Below, one piece after another: positions 27,049-36,309 of a DNA stretch of 64,000 bases. Each line of letters opens with the position of its first letter. The first letter of the stretch is position 1. A program made the position numbers and the translations under genes. The notes under the pieces are model-generated. The model had not been told where the DNA came from and did no database searches. It saw nothing but the letters and a program-made list of their open reading frames with translations. The DNA comes from Methyloversatilis sp. Its GTDB lineage: Bacteria > Pseudomonadota > Gammaproteobacteria > Burkholderiales > Rhodocyclaceae. The stretch covers positions 1-64,000 of the forward strand of contig NZ_JAUYRO010000054.1 of the NCBI RefSeq assembly GCF_030696805.1, read 5' to 3'.

Positions 27049-28519
27049 GCAAGGGAATCGTCAGTTCCACGCGCATGCCTTGGCCGCCTTCGCCATCGAG
27101 CAGCGCAATCTGGCCGCCGAGACGTTCGACCACTTCGCGCACGATGGCCAGCCCGAGGCCGCTGCCGCTGCCGGCCGAACCCGGTATTCGGTAGTAGGGC
27201 TCGAACACGCGTTCGCGCAGTTCGGCCGGAATGCCCGGCCCGGCGTCGCTGACCGTCAGCACTGCCGACCCGCCGCGCGCGCTCAGCGCAACTTGAATCG
27301 TGCTGCCTGACGGGGCATAGCGCTGCGCGTTGTCGATCAGGTTGCCCACCATGCTCGACAGCCCGGTCGCGTCCGCCAGCACCATGCACGATGTGTCGCA
27401 CAGATTGAGTTCCAGCGGATGTCCGCTCGCGTCGCAACCCGGCCGGCGCTGCGCCACCGCGTCGCGGGTCACTTCGCGCAGCGACACCGGCACGCAGTCA
27501 GCCTGACGACCGGCGCGACTGTGCGCAAGCATCTGTTCGGTCAGATGCACCGAGCGCGACACGCCGGCCAGCAAGTGATCGAGCGAGGCGTCACGCTGTG
27601 CGGCGTCTTCCGCGCGGCGGGCGTTCTGGGCATGTATCTTCAATGCGGCCAGCGGTGTCCGCAACTCGTGCGCGGCGGAATCGATGAAGCGACGTTCGCG
27701 TTCCAGCGTGCTGCGCACACGGCCGAACAGGCCGTTGAGCGCGCTCAGCACCGGTGCGATCTCGCTCGGCACGCGGGTCAGCGAAAGTGGCTCGTCGTCC
27801 TGCGGCCGACGGGCTGAAATGCGTTCAGCCAGTTCGGACAGCGGCGCCAGCCCGTAGCCGATCAGCAGGCCGGTCAGCAGCAGCACGATCAGCAAGCCGA
27901 TCAGCAGCGGCGCACCGGTGGCCCAGCCCAGCTTGGCCGACAGTTCCTCGCGCGCGTCGGCGCGCTCGGCAACCTGTATCCACACGTCGCCCGAATGCAG
28001 CACGAACACGCGCCACACACCGTCCTCCAGCGTGTGGTCGCTGAAGCCCTTGCGCAGCGGTGCAAAGGGTGCCGCCGGTGCGGACGAGGAGCGCGCGAGC
28101 AGAGCCGCGGCGCCCTCCTCCCCTTCGCTCCATATCTGGTAGGCGATATGGGTTTCGTATTCGTGGCCAAGTGAGGACTCGACATCGTGATGCCCGAACA
28201 GCCAGTCCTGCAGCTGCCACGAAAAAGACATGTTCGCCCCGGCTTCGAGCGCCCTTTCGTGCGCCCGGGCCCCGGCACGGATCGGTGCCGGCAGATCCAT
28301 GACGAGCGGCGCATTGAGGGTAGCGTGCTCGATCTGGCGCACCATCAGGCTGTCGAGCACACGGGCCGACGTGGCGAGGCGGGCGTCGAACAGCTCGTCC
28401 GCCTCGTCGCGCCCGGCCACGACGGCCAGCCACACGGTGCTGCCCAGCACGCCGAGCAGGATGACTGCGCTGCCGGCCAGCAGCAGCAGACGTATCGACA
28501 CGCGTCCCGGCGATGCCAC
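27035..28519 (-). CDS. Two-component sensor histidine kinase (QseC-like)
   Basis: The 494-residue inner-membrane kinase has a first membrane segment (about residues 8-32), a periplasmic domain to about 175, a second segment (about 178-200), HAMP, a HisKA domain with SAAHELRTPLAALK (phospho-His near 292) and an ATPase domain with NLIDNAQRY, DAGPGIP and GSGLGLAIV. Its architecture resembles QseC/PmrB kinases. The start lies one base after the stop of the response-regulator gene, which is certainly its partner. The signal sensed is unknown. Confidence 0.88.
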   Translation of the reverse strand: MASPGRVSIRLLLLAGSAVILLGVLGSTVWLAVVAGRDEADELFDARLATSARVLDSLMVRQIEHATLNAPLVMDLPAPIRAGARAHERALEAGANMSFSWQLQDWLFGHHDVESSLGHEYETHIAYQIWSEGEEGAAALLARSSSAPAAPFAPLRKGFSDHTLEDGVWRVFVLHSGDVWIQVAERADAREELSAKLGWATGAPLLIGLLIVLLLTGLLIGYGLAPLSELAERISARRPQDDEPLSLTRVPSEIAPVLSALNGLFGRVRSTLERERRFIDSAAHELRTPLAALKIHAQNARRAEDAAQRDASLDHLLAGVSRSVHLTEQMLAHSRAGRQADCVPVSLREVTRDAVAQRRPGCDASGHPLELNLCDTSCMVLADATGLSSMVGNLIDNAQRYAPSGSTIQVALSARGGSAVLTVSDAGPGIPAELRERVFEPYYRIPGSAGSGSGLGLAIVREVVERLGGQIALLDGEGGQGMRVELTIPLLSER

Positions 28520-28520
28520 T

Positions 28521-29204
28521 TCAGCTGTCTGACCGGGCGGCCGCCGGCAGCGGATCGATCACGTAGCCGACACCACGCACGGTGCGAATCAGACCGGGGT
28601 GCAACTTGCGCCGCAGATTGTGGATATGCACATCAAGCGCATTGCTTTCGAGTTCGCTGTCCCAGCCGTAGATGTTGTCCACCAGTTGCTGCCGGCTCAG
28701 CACGTGGCCGATGTTTTCCAGCAGTTTTCGCAGCACCATGTATTCGCGGCGCTGCAGGTCCACATTGCGGCCCTCGACGCTGACCGTCATAGCCGAGGTG
28801 TCGACTTCGATATCGCCGTGGCGGATCACGTTGACGACGGCGCCGCGGGTGCGCCGCTCCAGCACGCGGATGCGCGCCATCAGTTCGTCCAGATCGAACG
28901 GCTTGGTGAGGTAGTCATCGGCGCCGGCGTCCAGGCCACCGATACGCTGCAGCGTGGTGTCGCGCGCACTGAGCACCAGCACCGGTGTGGTCACGCCGGC
29001 CTCTCGCGCGCGGCGCAGCACCTCCATGCCGTCCATCCGGGGCAGGCCGAGATCGAGTACGGCCAGATCGACGCCCGAACCACGCAGCGCCTCAAGCGCC
29101 TGCGCGCCATCGCGCACCCACTCGACGGTGTAGCGCGTGCGCTCGAGCGCGTCGCAGATGCCGCTGCCGAGCAACTCGTCGTCTTCAACCAGCAGAACCC
29201 TCAT
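28521..29204 (-). CDS. OmpR-family response regulator
   Basis: The 227-residue regulator has a receiver domain (acidic pocket EDDELL, phospho-Asp in LAVLDLGLPRMDG, Lys in TKPFDL) and a C-terminal winged helix (ELESNALDVHIHNLRRKL, ending RGVGYVID). The ATG at 29204 begins MRVLLVEDD, the usual start; the frame to 29237 only adds 11 residues. QseB/PmrA-type regulators are the closest by appearance; targets are unknown. Confidence 0.9.
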   Translation of the reverse strand: MRVLLVEDDELLGSGICDALERTRYTVEWVRDGAQALEALRGSGVDLAVLDLGLPRMDGMEVLRRAREAGVTTPVLVLSARDTTLQRIGGLDAGADDYLTKPFDLDELMARIRVLERRTRGAVVNVIRHGDIEVDTSAMTVSVEGRNVDLQRREYMVLRKLLENIGHVLSRQQLVDNIYGWDSELESNALDVHIHNLRRKLHPGLIRTVRGVGYVIDPLPAAARSDS

Positions 29205-29283
29205 CGGTCGGATGGCGCCATATCGGAAGTGCGTCATTGTCGCTCCAAAACGCGTTGCGGCCGGTCATGCGGTGTCAGGCGGA

Positions 29284-29928
29284 CTACTTGAGCTTCTCTT
29301 TCACCTTGACCATCAGGGCTTCGATTTCCTTGCGGCGCCCTTCGTCGGCCAGCGGGCGGTTCGGCCGGGCCGGCGCCTTGAGCGCCGTCTCGAGCGACGC
29401 ACGCGCCTTCTCATACTCGCCGGCCCGGTACAGGCAATCACCCATGAAATAGTGCGGGTCGATGCCATTCGGGTTGAGCGCGAGGGCCTTGTTCAGCAGT
29501 TCGCGCGCCTTGTCCTTGTCGCCGAAGCCGATCGGCCAGCCGGGCACCTGGCAGTACAGCGACGACAGCGTCACGTAAGCCGAGCCGTTCAGCGCCTCCG
29601 GATTGCGCGCCAGCGACTGTTCCAGCACGGTGCGCGCTTCCCTGGCCAGCGACAGTGCGCCGAGCCCGCCCTTCGCACCCGCCTGACTGGCCAGTGCGAT
29701 GGCGTACCAGATGTCCGCTTCGGAGCGGTCCGGGTGCTCCACGCGCACAGCGGCGGCATCCTTGGTCAGCGCCTCGTAGGCCTTTTCATGCTTGTCGGCC
29801 GGCTGCTTGTACTTGATCTGTTCCCACTCCGACTGCAGTCGGGTGATCGACTCGTCCAGACCTGCCCAGGCCGGCGTGATCAGGAACAGGGCGGTAACGG
29901 ACAGGAAGGACTTGATCGACATCCTCAT
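29284..29928 (-). CDS. Secreted TPR protein at the end of the 33.6-29.3 kb cluster
   Basis: The 214-residue protein has a signal peptide (FLSVTALFLITPAWA) and a helical mature part with at least two TPR-like units (LLNKALALNPNGIDPHYFMG and the following EYEKARASLETAL). The ATG at 29928 has aggag 7 bases upstream and is preferred over 29922. It begins 13 bp after the SDR stop, so it is probably the fifth gene of the operon and acts outside the cytoplasm, for example as a scaffold. No enzymatic motif is visible. Confidence 0.75.
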   Translation of the reverse strand: MRMSIKSFLSVTALFLITPAWAGLDESITRLQSEWEQIKYKQPADKHEKAYEALTKDAAAVRVEHPDRSEADIWYAIALASQAGAKGGLGALSLAREARTVLEQSLARNPEALNGSAYVTLSSLYCQVPGWPIGFGDKDKARELLNKALALNPNGIDPHYFMGDCLYRAGEYEKARASLETALKAPARPNRPLADEGRRKEIEALMVKVKEKLK

Positions 29929-29941
29929 TTGCGGACTCCTC

Positions 29942-30751
29942 TCATTTGCTGACTGTTTGTGCATGACGACGAATGACCGGCAGCTGCTTTGCGAGGCTGG
30001 AATCGACCAGCGACGGCAGCATACGGTTGATCCGGACGAAAAGACGTTCCGGCCAGCCCAGGTGGCCTTCCGGACGCCGGTTGTCGAGCAGCGCCAGCAG
30101 CGCCTGCGCGACGGTTTCAGGCGTATCGCTGGCAACGCCCAGTTCGCGGTTCAGCGCGACCTGGGCCGGGCTGTTCAGTGCGGTCTGCGTGGCACGCGGC
30201 GCGAGGTACTGCACTTCGATACGGCTGCCGACGAGCTCGCGGCGCAGCGCTTCGCTGAAGCCGCGCAGCGCGAACTTGCTCGCGCAGTAGGCAACGCTGC
30301 CCGGATGACCGATATCGCCCAGGATCGAGCCGATGTTCACCACGCGCGCCTCAGGCTGCCGGTGCAGCAGCGGCAGCAACGCGTGCACCAGCAGCATCGG
30401 CGACAGCGCATTGGTGTGCAGGATGTGTTCGATCTGTTCGGCTGACTGGTCCTCGAACCATGCGAGCTGGCCGACACCGGCATTGTTGATCAGCAGGTTC
30501 GCACCGTCCGGCAAGGCTTCGGCGGCCACCAGCACGGCGCCACGGCCCGCTGCTGTCGTCAGGTCGGCGCGCACGATGCGCGCGTCCAGCGCGGGAAATG
30601 CGAATGTCAATTCCGCCTGCAGCGCCGCCAGTTTCACCACGTCGCGACCGACCAGCAGCAGCGCGGCACAGCGCGGAGCCAGCGCCTTCGCAATTGCCGC
30701 GCCGATGCCGCCCGTCGCGCCGGTCAGCACCCCGCGCAGATCTGCCTTCAT
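29942..30751 (-). CDS. Short-chain dehydrogenase/reductase
   Basis: The 269-residue classical SDR has the nucleotide motif TGATGGIG (residues 10-17), NNAG (89-92), Ser142 and the Y155xxxK159 pair (AYCASKFALRG). The substrate cannot be read from sequence; the C-terminal extension (WPERLFVRINRMLPSLVD) resembles SDRs acting on lipid-like ketones. Its start overlaps the diiron-protein stop by 4 bp, so it probably reduces or oxidises a product of the same pathway. Confidence 0.83.
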   Translation of the reverse strand: MKADLRGVLTGATGGIGAAIAKALAPRCAALLLVGRDVVKLAALQAELTFAFPALDARIVRADLTTAAGRGAVLVAAEALPDGANLLINNAGVGQLAWFEDQSAEQIEHILHTNALSPMLLVHALLPLLHRQPEARVVNIGSILGDIGHPGSVAYCASKFALRGFSEALRRELVGSRIEVQYLAPRATQTALNSPAQVALNRELGVASDTPETVAQALLALLDNRRPEGHLGWPERLFVRINRMLPSLVDSSLAKQLPVIRRHAQTVSK

Positions 30752-31428
30752 GCCGCGACCGCTACTTGCTGCGGCGTCAGCGAGCGAGTCAGCGAGCGAA
30801 ACAGGTCGCCGTACAGCCGGTACATCACACGTGCCACATGGATGACCGCGAGCCGGTCGTCCTCGTCGTCCAGGCTGTCCATCAGGGTGGCGAAGAAGCG
30901 CACGTGCTCCTGGTCCAGCGTGCCGTGGGAATTGAGGTAGGTGAAAGCGGCCGGCGGCAGATGCAGGCTGTGCGCGATGCGCTCGGCCGCGCTGGTCGCG
31001 ATCGACACGCTGGTGCCTTCGAGCACATGCACCATGCCGAAGAATCCGACCGGGTTCTTGCGCGCAATCCAGTCGTGCGCGTAGGCCACCATCAGTTCGG
31101 CCTCGACCCCGGGCAACGCGTTGCGGGCGACTTCGCGCTGCCCGCCACAGGCCGCGATGTCGTCGAGTATCCATTCCTCGTGGCCGATCTCCTCGTCGAT
31201 GTACTCGGCAATGGCGTGCCGAAGCGCTTCGTGGCGCGCCGGCAGGCGCGCGCCGCAGGCCATCAGCAGCGGTACGGTGTGTCGTACGTGATGAAAAGCC
31301 TGACCGAGGAAGGCACGGTACTGCGCCAGCGTCACGCGACCGGATACAGCGTCCTGCAGGATGGGGGCGCTCAGCAGATGGGCGCGTTCGGCAGCGGTTT
31401 CGCGCTGCAGGCGTTCATGAAACGACAT
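30748..31428 (-). CDS. Haem-oxygenase-like (TenA-like) diiron oxidase family protein
   Basis: The 226-residue, all-helical protein resembles the 'iron-containing redox enzyme' (Haem_oxygenase_2 / HDO) family. Candidate metal ligands are Glu79/80 with His83 (EEIGHEEW), Glu137 (HVLEGTS), and His168, Asp172 and His175 (SHGTLDQEHV). Members of this superfamily include UndA (alkene formation), SznF and CADD, all O2-activating. Which chemistry applies here is unknown. The start overlaps the adenylate-forming gene by 14 bp, showing tight coupling. Confidence 0.72.
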   Translation of the reverse strand: MSFHERLQRETAAERAHLLSAPILQDAVSGRVTLAQYRAFLGQAFHHVRHTVPLLMACGARLPARHEALRHAIAEYIDEEIGHEEWILDDIAACGGQREVARNALPGVEAELMVAYAHDWIARKNPVGFFGMVHVLEGTSVSIATSAAERIAHSLHLPPAAFTYLNSHGTLDQEHVRFFATLMDSLDDEDDRLAVIHVARVMYRLYGDLFRSLTRSLTPQQVAVAA

Positions 31429-32890
31429 CGGTAAAGGTCTCCGCAGTGAAGGGAAGGTGTGCTTCGCTAGGTGTTGCGTACAGCACGGCGAGCCGTTCGC
31501 CGTAGGCCCGGAAGATGGGATCCCTGCGCACGCGGCCGTTGTCGGTCGCCTGCCCGTTGAGCGCGGAAAAAGGTGCGTCGGCACGCAGCCAGTGAATGAT
31601 CCGGGCGTAATCGGGCAGGCGGTCGTTGGCCGCGGCCACCACGGCGGCGAGCGCTTCATCGGTCACCTCGCCGCGCGGCACGATGACCGCGGCCAGACCG
31701 GGCCTGCCCTCGCCGAACATCACCGCCTGCGCCACGGCAGGTGCCGCAAGCAGTTCCGCTTCCGGCCATTCAGGCGCCACATTGCGACCGAAGCCGGTAA
31801 TGATCTGGTGCTTGACGCGGCCGGTGACGTGCAGAAGGCCACCCGCATCAATGTGGCCGATGTCGCCGGTGTGCAGCGGTCCGTCTGCTGGCGCGGCAGC
31901 GCCCAGATAGCCAGCCAGTCGGCTGCCATGCAGCAGGATTTCGCCATCTGGAGCGATCTCCGCACGCAGATGCGGCAGCACCCGGCCGACCGCGCCGGGC
32001 GCATCGTCCGGCCGGTTCAGCGCCACGACCGATCCGGCTTCCGACAGGCCATACCCTTCGCAGGCCGGAAAACCGAGCGCCCGCGCACGCGTGATCAGAT
32101 CGGGCGACACTCGGGCACCCCCTACCGCCACCAGCTTCAGGCCGTGCGGAACCGGCGCACCGGCCTCGGCGGCGGCGACCAGCGCGGTCAGCATCTGCGG
32201 CAGCAGGATGATGCTGTCCGGCTGCCAGCGATGCAGCGCGGCCAGCGCCGCCCGCACATCGAAACTGCTCGAACCGTGCAACCCGACGTCGGCCAGCGGC
32301 GGCACCACGCATTCGCCATCGAGCGCGAGGGCCACATCGGCGCCCGCCACGTTTTCGAGCAGTACGGCCAGCGGCAGCATGCACAGGTGACGCCGGATGC
32401 CCAGCTCGCGCGCAACCTGCTCGAGTGAACCGGTGACCGCCGACAGCTGCGCCGCCGTCAGGCAGACCCCCTTGGGCTGGCCGGTCGTACCAGACGTGAA
32501 GGTGATTTTCGTGGTCATCGGCGGCACGACGACGGCCGATTCATCGCGCCGTGTCCACATCGACAGACCCGGCAATGACTTCGTGTCGGCGCTCAGCCCG
32601 AGACGCACGGCGCGTGACGGGTCATCCGTCAGCAGCACCGGCGCACCGGCCGCATCGAGCGCGTGCCGGCACTGCGCATCGGTGAAGAACGTCGGCAGCG
32701 GCAGCGCGACCCGGTTGGCCTGCCGGATCGCCCGATCGGCCACCAGCCAGTCGATGCCGTTGTCGGCCAGCAGGGCAACGACGTGCGCCGGACATCCGGC
32801 CAGCCGTTCGCTCAGCGCGTCGACGCGGCCAGCGATGGTCGCGTCATCGACCGCACCCTGCGCATCGATCAGCACAGCCTGACGGCTCAC
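31415..32890 (-). CDS. Adenylate-forming (AMP-binding) enzyme
   Basis: The 491-residue ANL-superfamily protein starts at a GTG that overlaps the preceding stop (GTGA). Core motifs are FTSGTTGQPKGV, GYGLSEAGSV, HTGDIGHIDAGG and GFGRNVAPEWPE. At the C-terminal position where the catalytic lysine normally sits (GK-x-R/K), the sequence reads NGRVRRD, with Arg in place of Lys. It probably activates a fatty or other carboxylic acid as an acyl-adenylate or thioester for the neighbouring enzymes; the substrate is unknown. It is annotated from motifs and context, not close homology. Confidence 0.8.
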   Translation of the reverse strand: MSRQAVLIDAQGAVDDATIAGRVDALSERLAGCPAHVVALLADNGIDWLVADRAIRQANRVALPLPTFFTDAQCRHALDAAGAPVLLTDDPSRAVRLGLSADTKSLPGLSMWTRRDESAVVVPPMTTKITFTSGTTGQPKGVCLTAAQLSAVTGSLEQVARELGIRRHLCMLPLAVLLENVAGADVALALDGECVVPPLADVGLHGSSSFDVRAALAALHRWQPDSIILLPQMLTALVAAAEAGAPVPHGLKLVAVGGARVSPDLITRARALGFPACEGYGLSEAGSVVALNRPDDAPGAVGRVLPHLRAEIAPDGEILLHGSRLAGYLGAAAPADGPLHTGDIGHIDAGGLLHVTGRVKHQIITGFGRNVAPEWPEAELLAAPAVAQAVMFGEGRPGLAAVIVPRGEVTDEALAAVVAAANDRLPDYARIIHWLRADAPFSALNGQATDNGRVRRDPIFRAYGERLAVLYATPSEAHLPFTAETFTDVVS

Positions 32891-33558
32891 GCGGCGTCCT
32901 CGACCACGGTGTGCAGACCGCTGGCAATGCGACCGACCATGACGGTCGGGCTGTTGCGGTAGTAATTGCCCCAGTTGCCGACACCATCGTGCAGCCGCGC
33001 CGGGTCGGCCACCGCCACCGGAAAGATCGGAATGCCCAGGCGCACGAATGAATTGGCCAGCGCGCGCGTGGCCGTGAACACCACGTAATCCAGGCCCTGC
33101 GCATAGAAATGCTGCGTGGCGAGCGCAATCAGCAGACGCCCCAGTCCGGCGGACGTCGACGCCATATTGCCTACTTCGGCCACCGCAGCGCGGGCGACGC
33201 GCTCGCCCAGCACGCCGCCCAACGCGCTTTCGAGCGGTACATCGAGATACTGTTCGATGAATACCGGACGCACGCCCGGCAGGCTGTAACCCAGTCCGGC
33301 CGCCCATTGACCCTCGCTGTTGCGCACGCCCAGCAGCGTGTCGGCAAAGTGCGTGATCGCTGCGCCGTAGCCGCGGAAGAAGCAGCCGGCGATGAAGTGC
33401 TCGAGGGCAGCACGTTCAGGGTGCAGCCGGCCGACGACTTCGAGCGCCGGGTCGGACAACGCGGGCGCCATGCCGCGACCCAGCACGCACGCACGGACAC
33501 TGGCCGAATGCGCGGCGGACTTTCCTGCAAGGGTACTCAGTGTTGCGGCCTGGTTCAT
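32887..33558 (-). CDS. Thermostable hemolysin family protein (GNAT/autoinducer-synthase-like)
   Basis: The 223-residue protein matches the pattern of Pfam T_hemolysin: AEVGNMAS near residue 135, FTATRALANSFVRLG, and the C-terminal WGNYYRNSPTVMVG. There is no signal peptide, so a secreted pore is unlikely despite the name. The fold is thought to be acyltransferase-like, related to acyl-homoserine-lactone synthases, which would fit a biosynthetic operon. It is the first of five genes; its ATG has ggagg six bases upstream. Confidence 0.78.
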   Translation of the reverse strand: MNQAATLSTLAGKSAAHSASVRACVLGRGMAPALSDPALEVVGRLHPERAALEHFIAGCFFRGYGAAITHFADTLLGVRNSEGQWAAGLGYSLPGVRPVFIEQYLDVPLESALGGVLGERVARAAVAEVGNMASTSAGLGRLLIALATQHFYAQGLDYVVFTATRALANSFVRLGIPIFPVAVADPARLHDGVGNWGNYYRNSPTVMVGRIASGLHTVVEDAA

Positions 33559-33743
33559 CGCGTGCCTCCATTGGGATGGAGTGCATGTTTGCCGGCGAAC
33601 ATTAATGGAGACTTAAGCAAATCCGCCGCGACATGAAACAGGACGTTTCCGGACCGGGTGGGGCGTCAGGCGCCGGAACGCTTTCCGGAGCCCCGGGTCT
33701 GTTGGCTTTAAACTCCCGTCCTGATCGAACGCCGGAACCCGCC

Positions 33744-35069
33744 ATGCACCCCTATTCAGAACGCCGCGCCCGCCTGATCGAACGCATGGGCAGCGGTGTC
33801 GCCGTGATCGCCACGGCCCCCGAACACCTGCGCAACCGCGACACGCATTACGGTTACCGCCACGACAGTTACTTCTATTACCTGACCGGATTCAGCGAAC
33901 CGGAGGCGGTACTGGTGCTGATCGCCGGCGATGCGCCTCGCGCCATCCTGTTCTGCCGCGAAAAGAACGAAGAACGGGAAATCTGGGACGGCTGGCGGCA
34001 CGGGCCGGATGCCGCACGGGAACAATTCGGCTTCGACGAGGCGCACTGCTATGCCGAGCTGGACGCGAAGCTGGCCGAGCTGATTGCCAACCAGCCGCGC
34101 CTGCACTACGTGATCGGTGAAGATGCCGCGTGGGACAGCCGCATGATGTCGGCATTGAATGCGGTGCGCGCGCAGAGCCGAGCGGGAAAGTTTGCCCCGT
34201 CAGAATTGCTGGACATCCGCCAGCCGCTGGACGACATGCGGCTGATCAAGGACACGCACGAACTGGCCTTCATGCGCCGTGCGGCCGAAATTTCCGCCCG
34301 CGCACACCGGCGCGCCATGCAGGCCACGCGGCCGGGCGCCTTCGAATACGAGATCGAAGCCGAACTGCTGTACGAATTCCGTCGGTCCGGTTCGGAAGCG
34401 CCGGCCTATGGCTCCATCGTGGCGGGCGGCGCCAACGCCTGCGTGCTGCATTACGTGTCGAACAATGCGCTCCTGCGCGATGGCGACCTGCTGCTGATCG
34501 ACGCCGGCTGCGAACTGGGCGGCTATGCGTCCGACGTCACCCGCGCCTGGCCGGTGAATGGGCGTTACAGCGCGGCCCAGCGCGACCTGTACCAGCTTGT
34601 GCTGGCGTCACAGGACGCCGCATTTGCCGCAGTGCGGCCGGGGGCGCGTTTCATCGACTATCACGATGCTGCCGTGCGCGTGCTCGCCCAGGGCTTCATC
34701 GACCTGAAGATGCTCGAAGGCAGCGCCGACAGCGTGATCGAACAGGGCACCTACAAGCGCTTCTACATGCATCGCACCGGCCACTGGCTGGGCATGGACG
34801 TGCACGACGCCGGCGAGTACCGACCGCGACCGGGCAGTGCCGGCGCCGGCGAGCAGGACTGGCGCACGCTCGAAGCCGGCATGGTGCTCACCGTCGAACC
34901 CGGCTGCTACGTGCGCCCGGCCGACGACGTACCGGAAGCGTTCTGGAACATCGGCATCCGCATCGAAGACGACGTGGTGGTGACCGCCGACGGCTGCGAT
35001 ATCTACACCTCGGCCACGCCGAAGACGATCGCCGAGGTCGAGGCGGTCATGCGCGAGGCACGCGGATGA
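33744..35069 (+). CDS. pepP: Xaa-Pro aminopeptidase (M24B)
   Basis: The 441-residue dimetal enzyme removes N-terminal residues preceding proline. The N-terminal aminopeptidase-P domain covers about residues 1-140; the pita-bread domain has the ligands in LIDAGCELGGYASDVTR, HRTGHWLGMDVHD, VEPGCYV and GIRIEDDVVV. The ATG at 33744 is the family-typical start (MHPYSERRARL). A -10-like ttggctttaaact lies just upstream (33702-33714). Its stop overlaps the ubiH start. Confidence 0.93.
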   Translation: MHPYSERRARLIERMGSGVAVIATAPEHLRNRDTHYGYRHDSYFYYLTGFSEPEAVLVLIAGDAPRAILFCREKNEEREIWDGWRHGPDAAREQFGFDEAHCYAELDAKLAELIANQPRLHYVIGEDAAWDSRMMSALNAVRAQSRAGKFAPSELLDIRQPLDDMRLIKDTHELAFMRRAAEISARAHRRAMQATRPGAFEYEIEAELLYEFRRSGSEAPAYGSIVAGGANACVLHYVSNNALLRDGDLLLIDAGCELGGYASDVTRAWPVNGRYSAAQRDLYQLVLASQDAAFAAVRPGARFIDYHDAAVRVLAQGFIDLKMLEGSADSVIEQGTYKRFYMHRTGHWLGMDVHDAGEYRPRPGSAGAGEQDWRTLEAGMVLTVEPGCYVRPADDVPEAFWNIGIRIEDDVVVTADGCDIYTSATPKTIAEVEAVMREARG

Positions 35070-36241
35070 GTGACGCACCCACTGCGATTGTGCGCGACGC
35101 CGTCATCGTCGGCGCCGGCCCGGTCGGGCTGGCTGCCGGCTGTGCGCTGCGCGCCGCCGGGCTCGACGTGGCGGTGCTGGACGCCGGCCCCGTCGGGCGC
35201 GCGCTCGACGACACGCGCGTGATCGCGCTGTCGGCCGGTTCGCGCGACATACTGCGCGGCCTGCAGGTCTGGCCGGTTGCCGACACCACGCCGATCCGGC
35301 GCATCCATATTTCGCAGCGCGGCCACCTGGGCCGCACCGAATTGCGCGCTGAAGATTTCAGTCTGGAGGCGCTCGGCCATGTGGCGCGCGCCGGCACGCT
35401 GGTGCGCGCACTGCGCGAACGCGCCGGTCAGCTCGGTCTGACCGTGCAGCACGACACCGCAGTGCTCGGTGCGCACGAGGCCAACGAGACGGTGCGCGTC
35501 CGCACTGCGGGGGGCGACATGACGGCGCGCGCACTGCTGTGGTGCGAAGGGCGGATCGCCGATGACGAGCTGCTGTCACAACAGCGTGACTACGACCAGC
35601 ACGCCGTGATCGCGCTGGTCACGCCGGTCCGGCCACACGACAACGTGGCCTACGAGCGCTTCACCTCGCAGGGCCCGGTGGCACTTCTGCCGTGTGGCCG
35701 TGACTACGCGCTTGTGTACACCTGCGCCAGCCACGATGTCCAGACGCTGATTGCCGAATCCGATGCCGCATTCGGCGCGCGCGTGAGTGACGCATTGGGT
35801 GGACGCGTCGAGTTTTCAGCCATCGGCCCGCGCAGCGCGTGGCCACTGACCCTGCGCATGCGCCGCGACATCGTCAGCGGACGCCAGGTCTGGCTGGGCA
35901 ATGCAGCGCAGACGCTGCACCCGGTGGCCGGCCAGGGCCTCAATCTCGGCCTGCGCGATGTCGCCCAGCTGTCCGCCTGTCTGCTGCCTGCGCTGGCGCG
36001 CCATGCGGGTGATCCGGCCGTGGCGCTGCAGGCGTACGCCCGGCTGCGCCGTGCCGACCGGATGGCCACCGGCCGATTCACCGACGGTCTGGTGCGCATC
36101 TTCGGCTTCGGCGGCAGACAACCCGGGTTGGGCGCCCTCGCCGGCCATGCGCGGGGCGCCGCGCTCGCACTGCTGGATGCCTGTCCGCCGGCCCGCCAGT
36201 TCATCGGCCGGCGCATGATGTTCGGCGCACGCGGCTGGTAG
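35066..36241 (+). CDS. ubiH: UbiH/UbiF-family FAD-dependent ubiquinone-biosynthesis hydroxylase
   Basis: The 391-residue flavoprotein mono-oxygenase has the FAD motif VIVGAGPVGLAAGCAL (residues 12-27), DTRVIALS, and the second FAD motif GNAAQTLHPVAGQGLNLGLRD (given here in part). It hydroxylates the ubiquinone ring; pepP-ubiH is a common operon. Which ring position is modified cannot be decided without comparison, because betaproteobacteria distribute this job among UbiH, UbiF and UbiM-type enzymes. Confidence 0.83.
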   Translation: MSDAPTAIVRDAVIVGAGPVGLAAGCALRAAGLDVAVLDAGPVGRALDDTRVIALSAGSRDILRGLQVWPVADTTPIRRIHISQRGHLGRTELRAEDFSLEALGHVARAGTLVRALRERAGQLGLTVQHDTAVLGAHEANETVRVRTAGGDMTARALLWCEGRIADDELLSQQRDYDQHAVIALVTPVRPHDNVAYERFTSQGPVALLPCGRDYALVYTCASHDVQTLIAESDAAFGARVSDALGGRVEFSAIGPRSAWPLTLRMRRDIVSGRQVWLGNAAQTLHPVAGQGLNLGLRDVAQLSACLLPALARHAGDPAVALQAYARLRRADRMATGRFTDGLVRIFGFGGRQPGLGALAGHARGAALALLDACPPARQFIGRRMMFGARGW

Positions 36242-36309
36242 CCACGGCCGGCAGAAATTTCGACCGCATTTGCGTGACGGACACGCTTCGCCCCGGCCGC
36301 GCATCGGGT

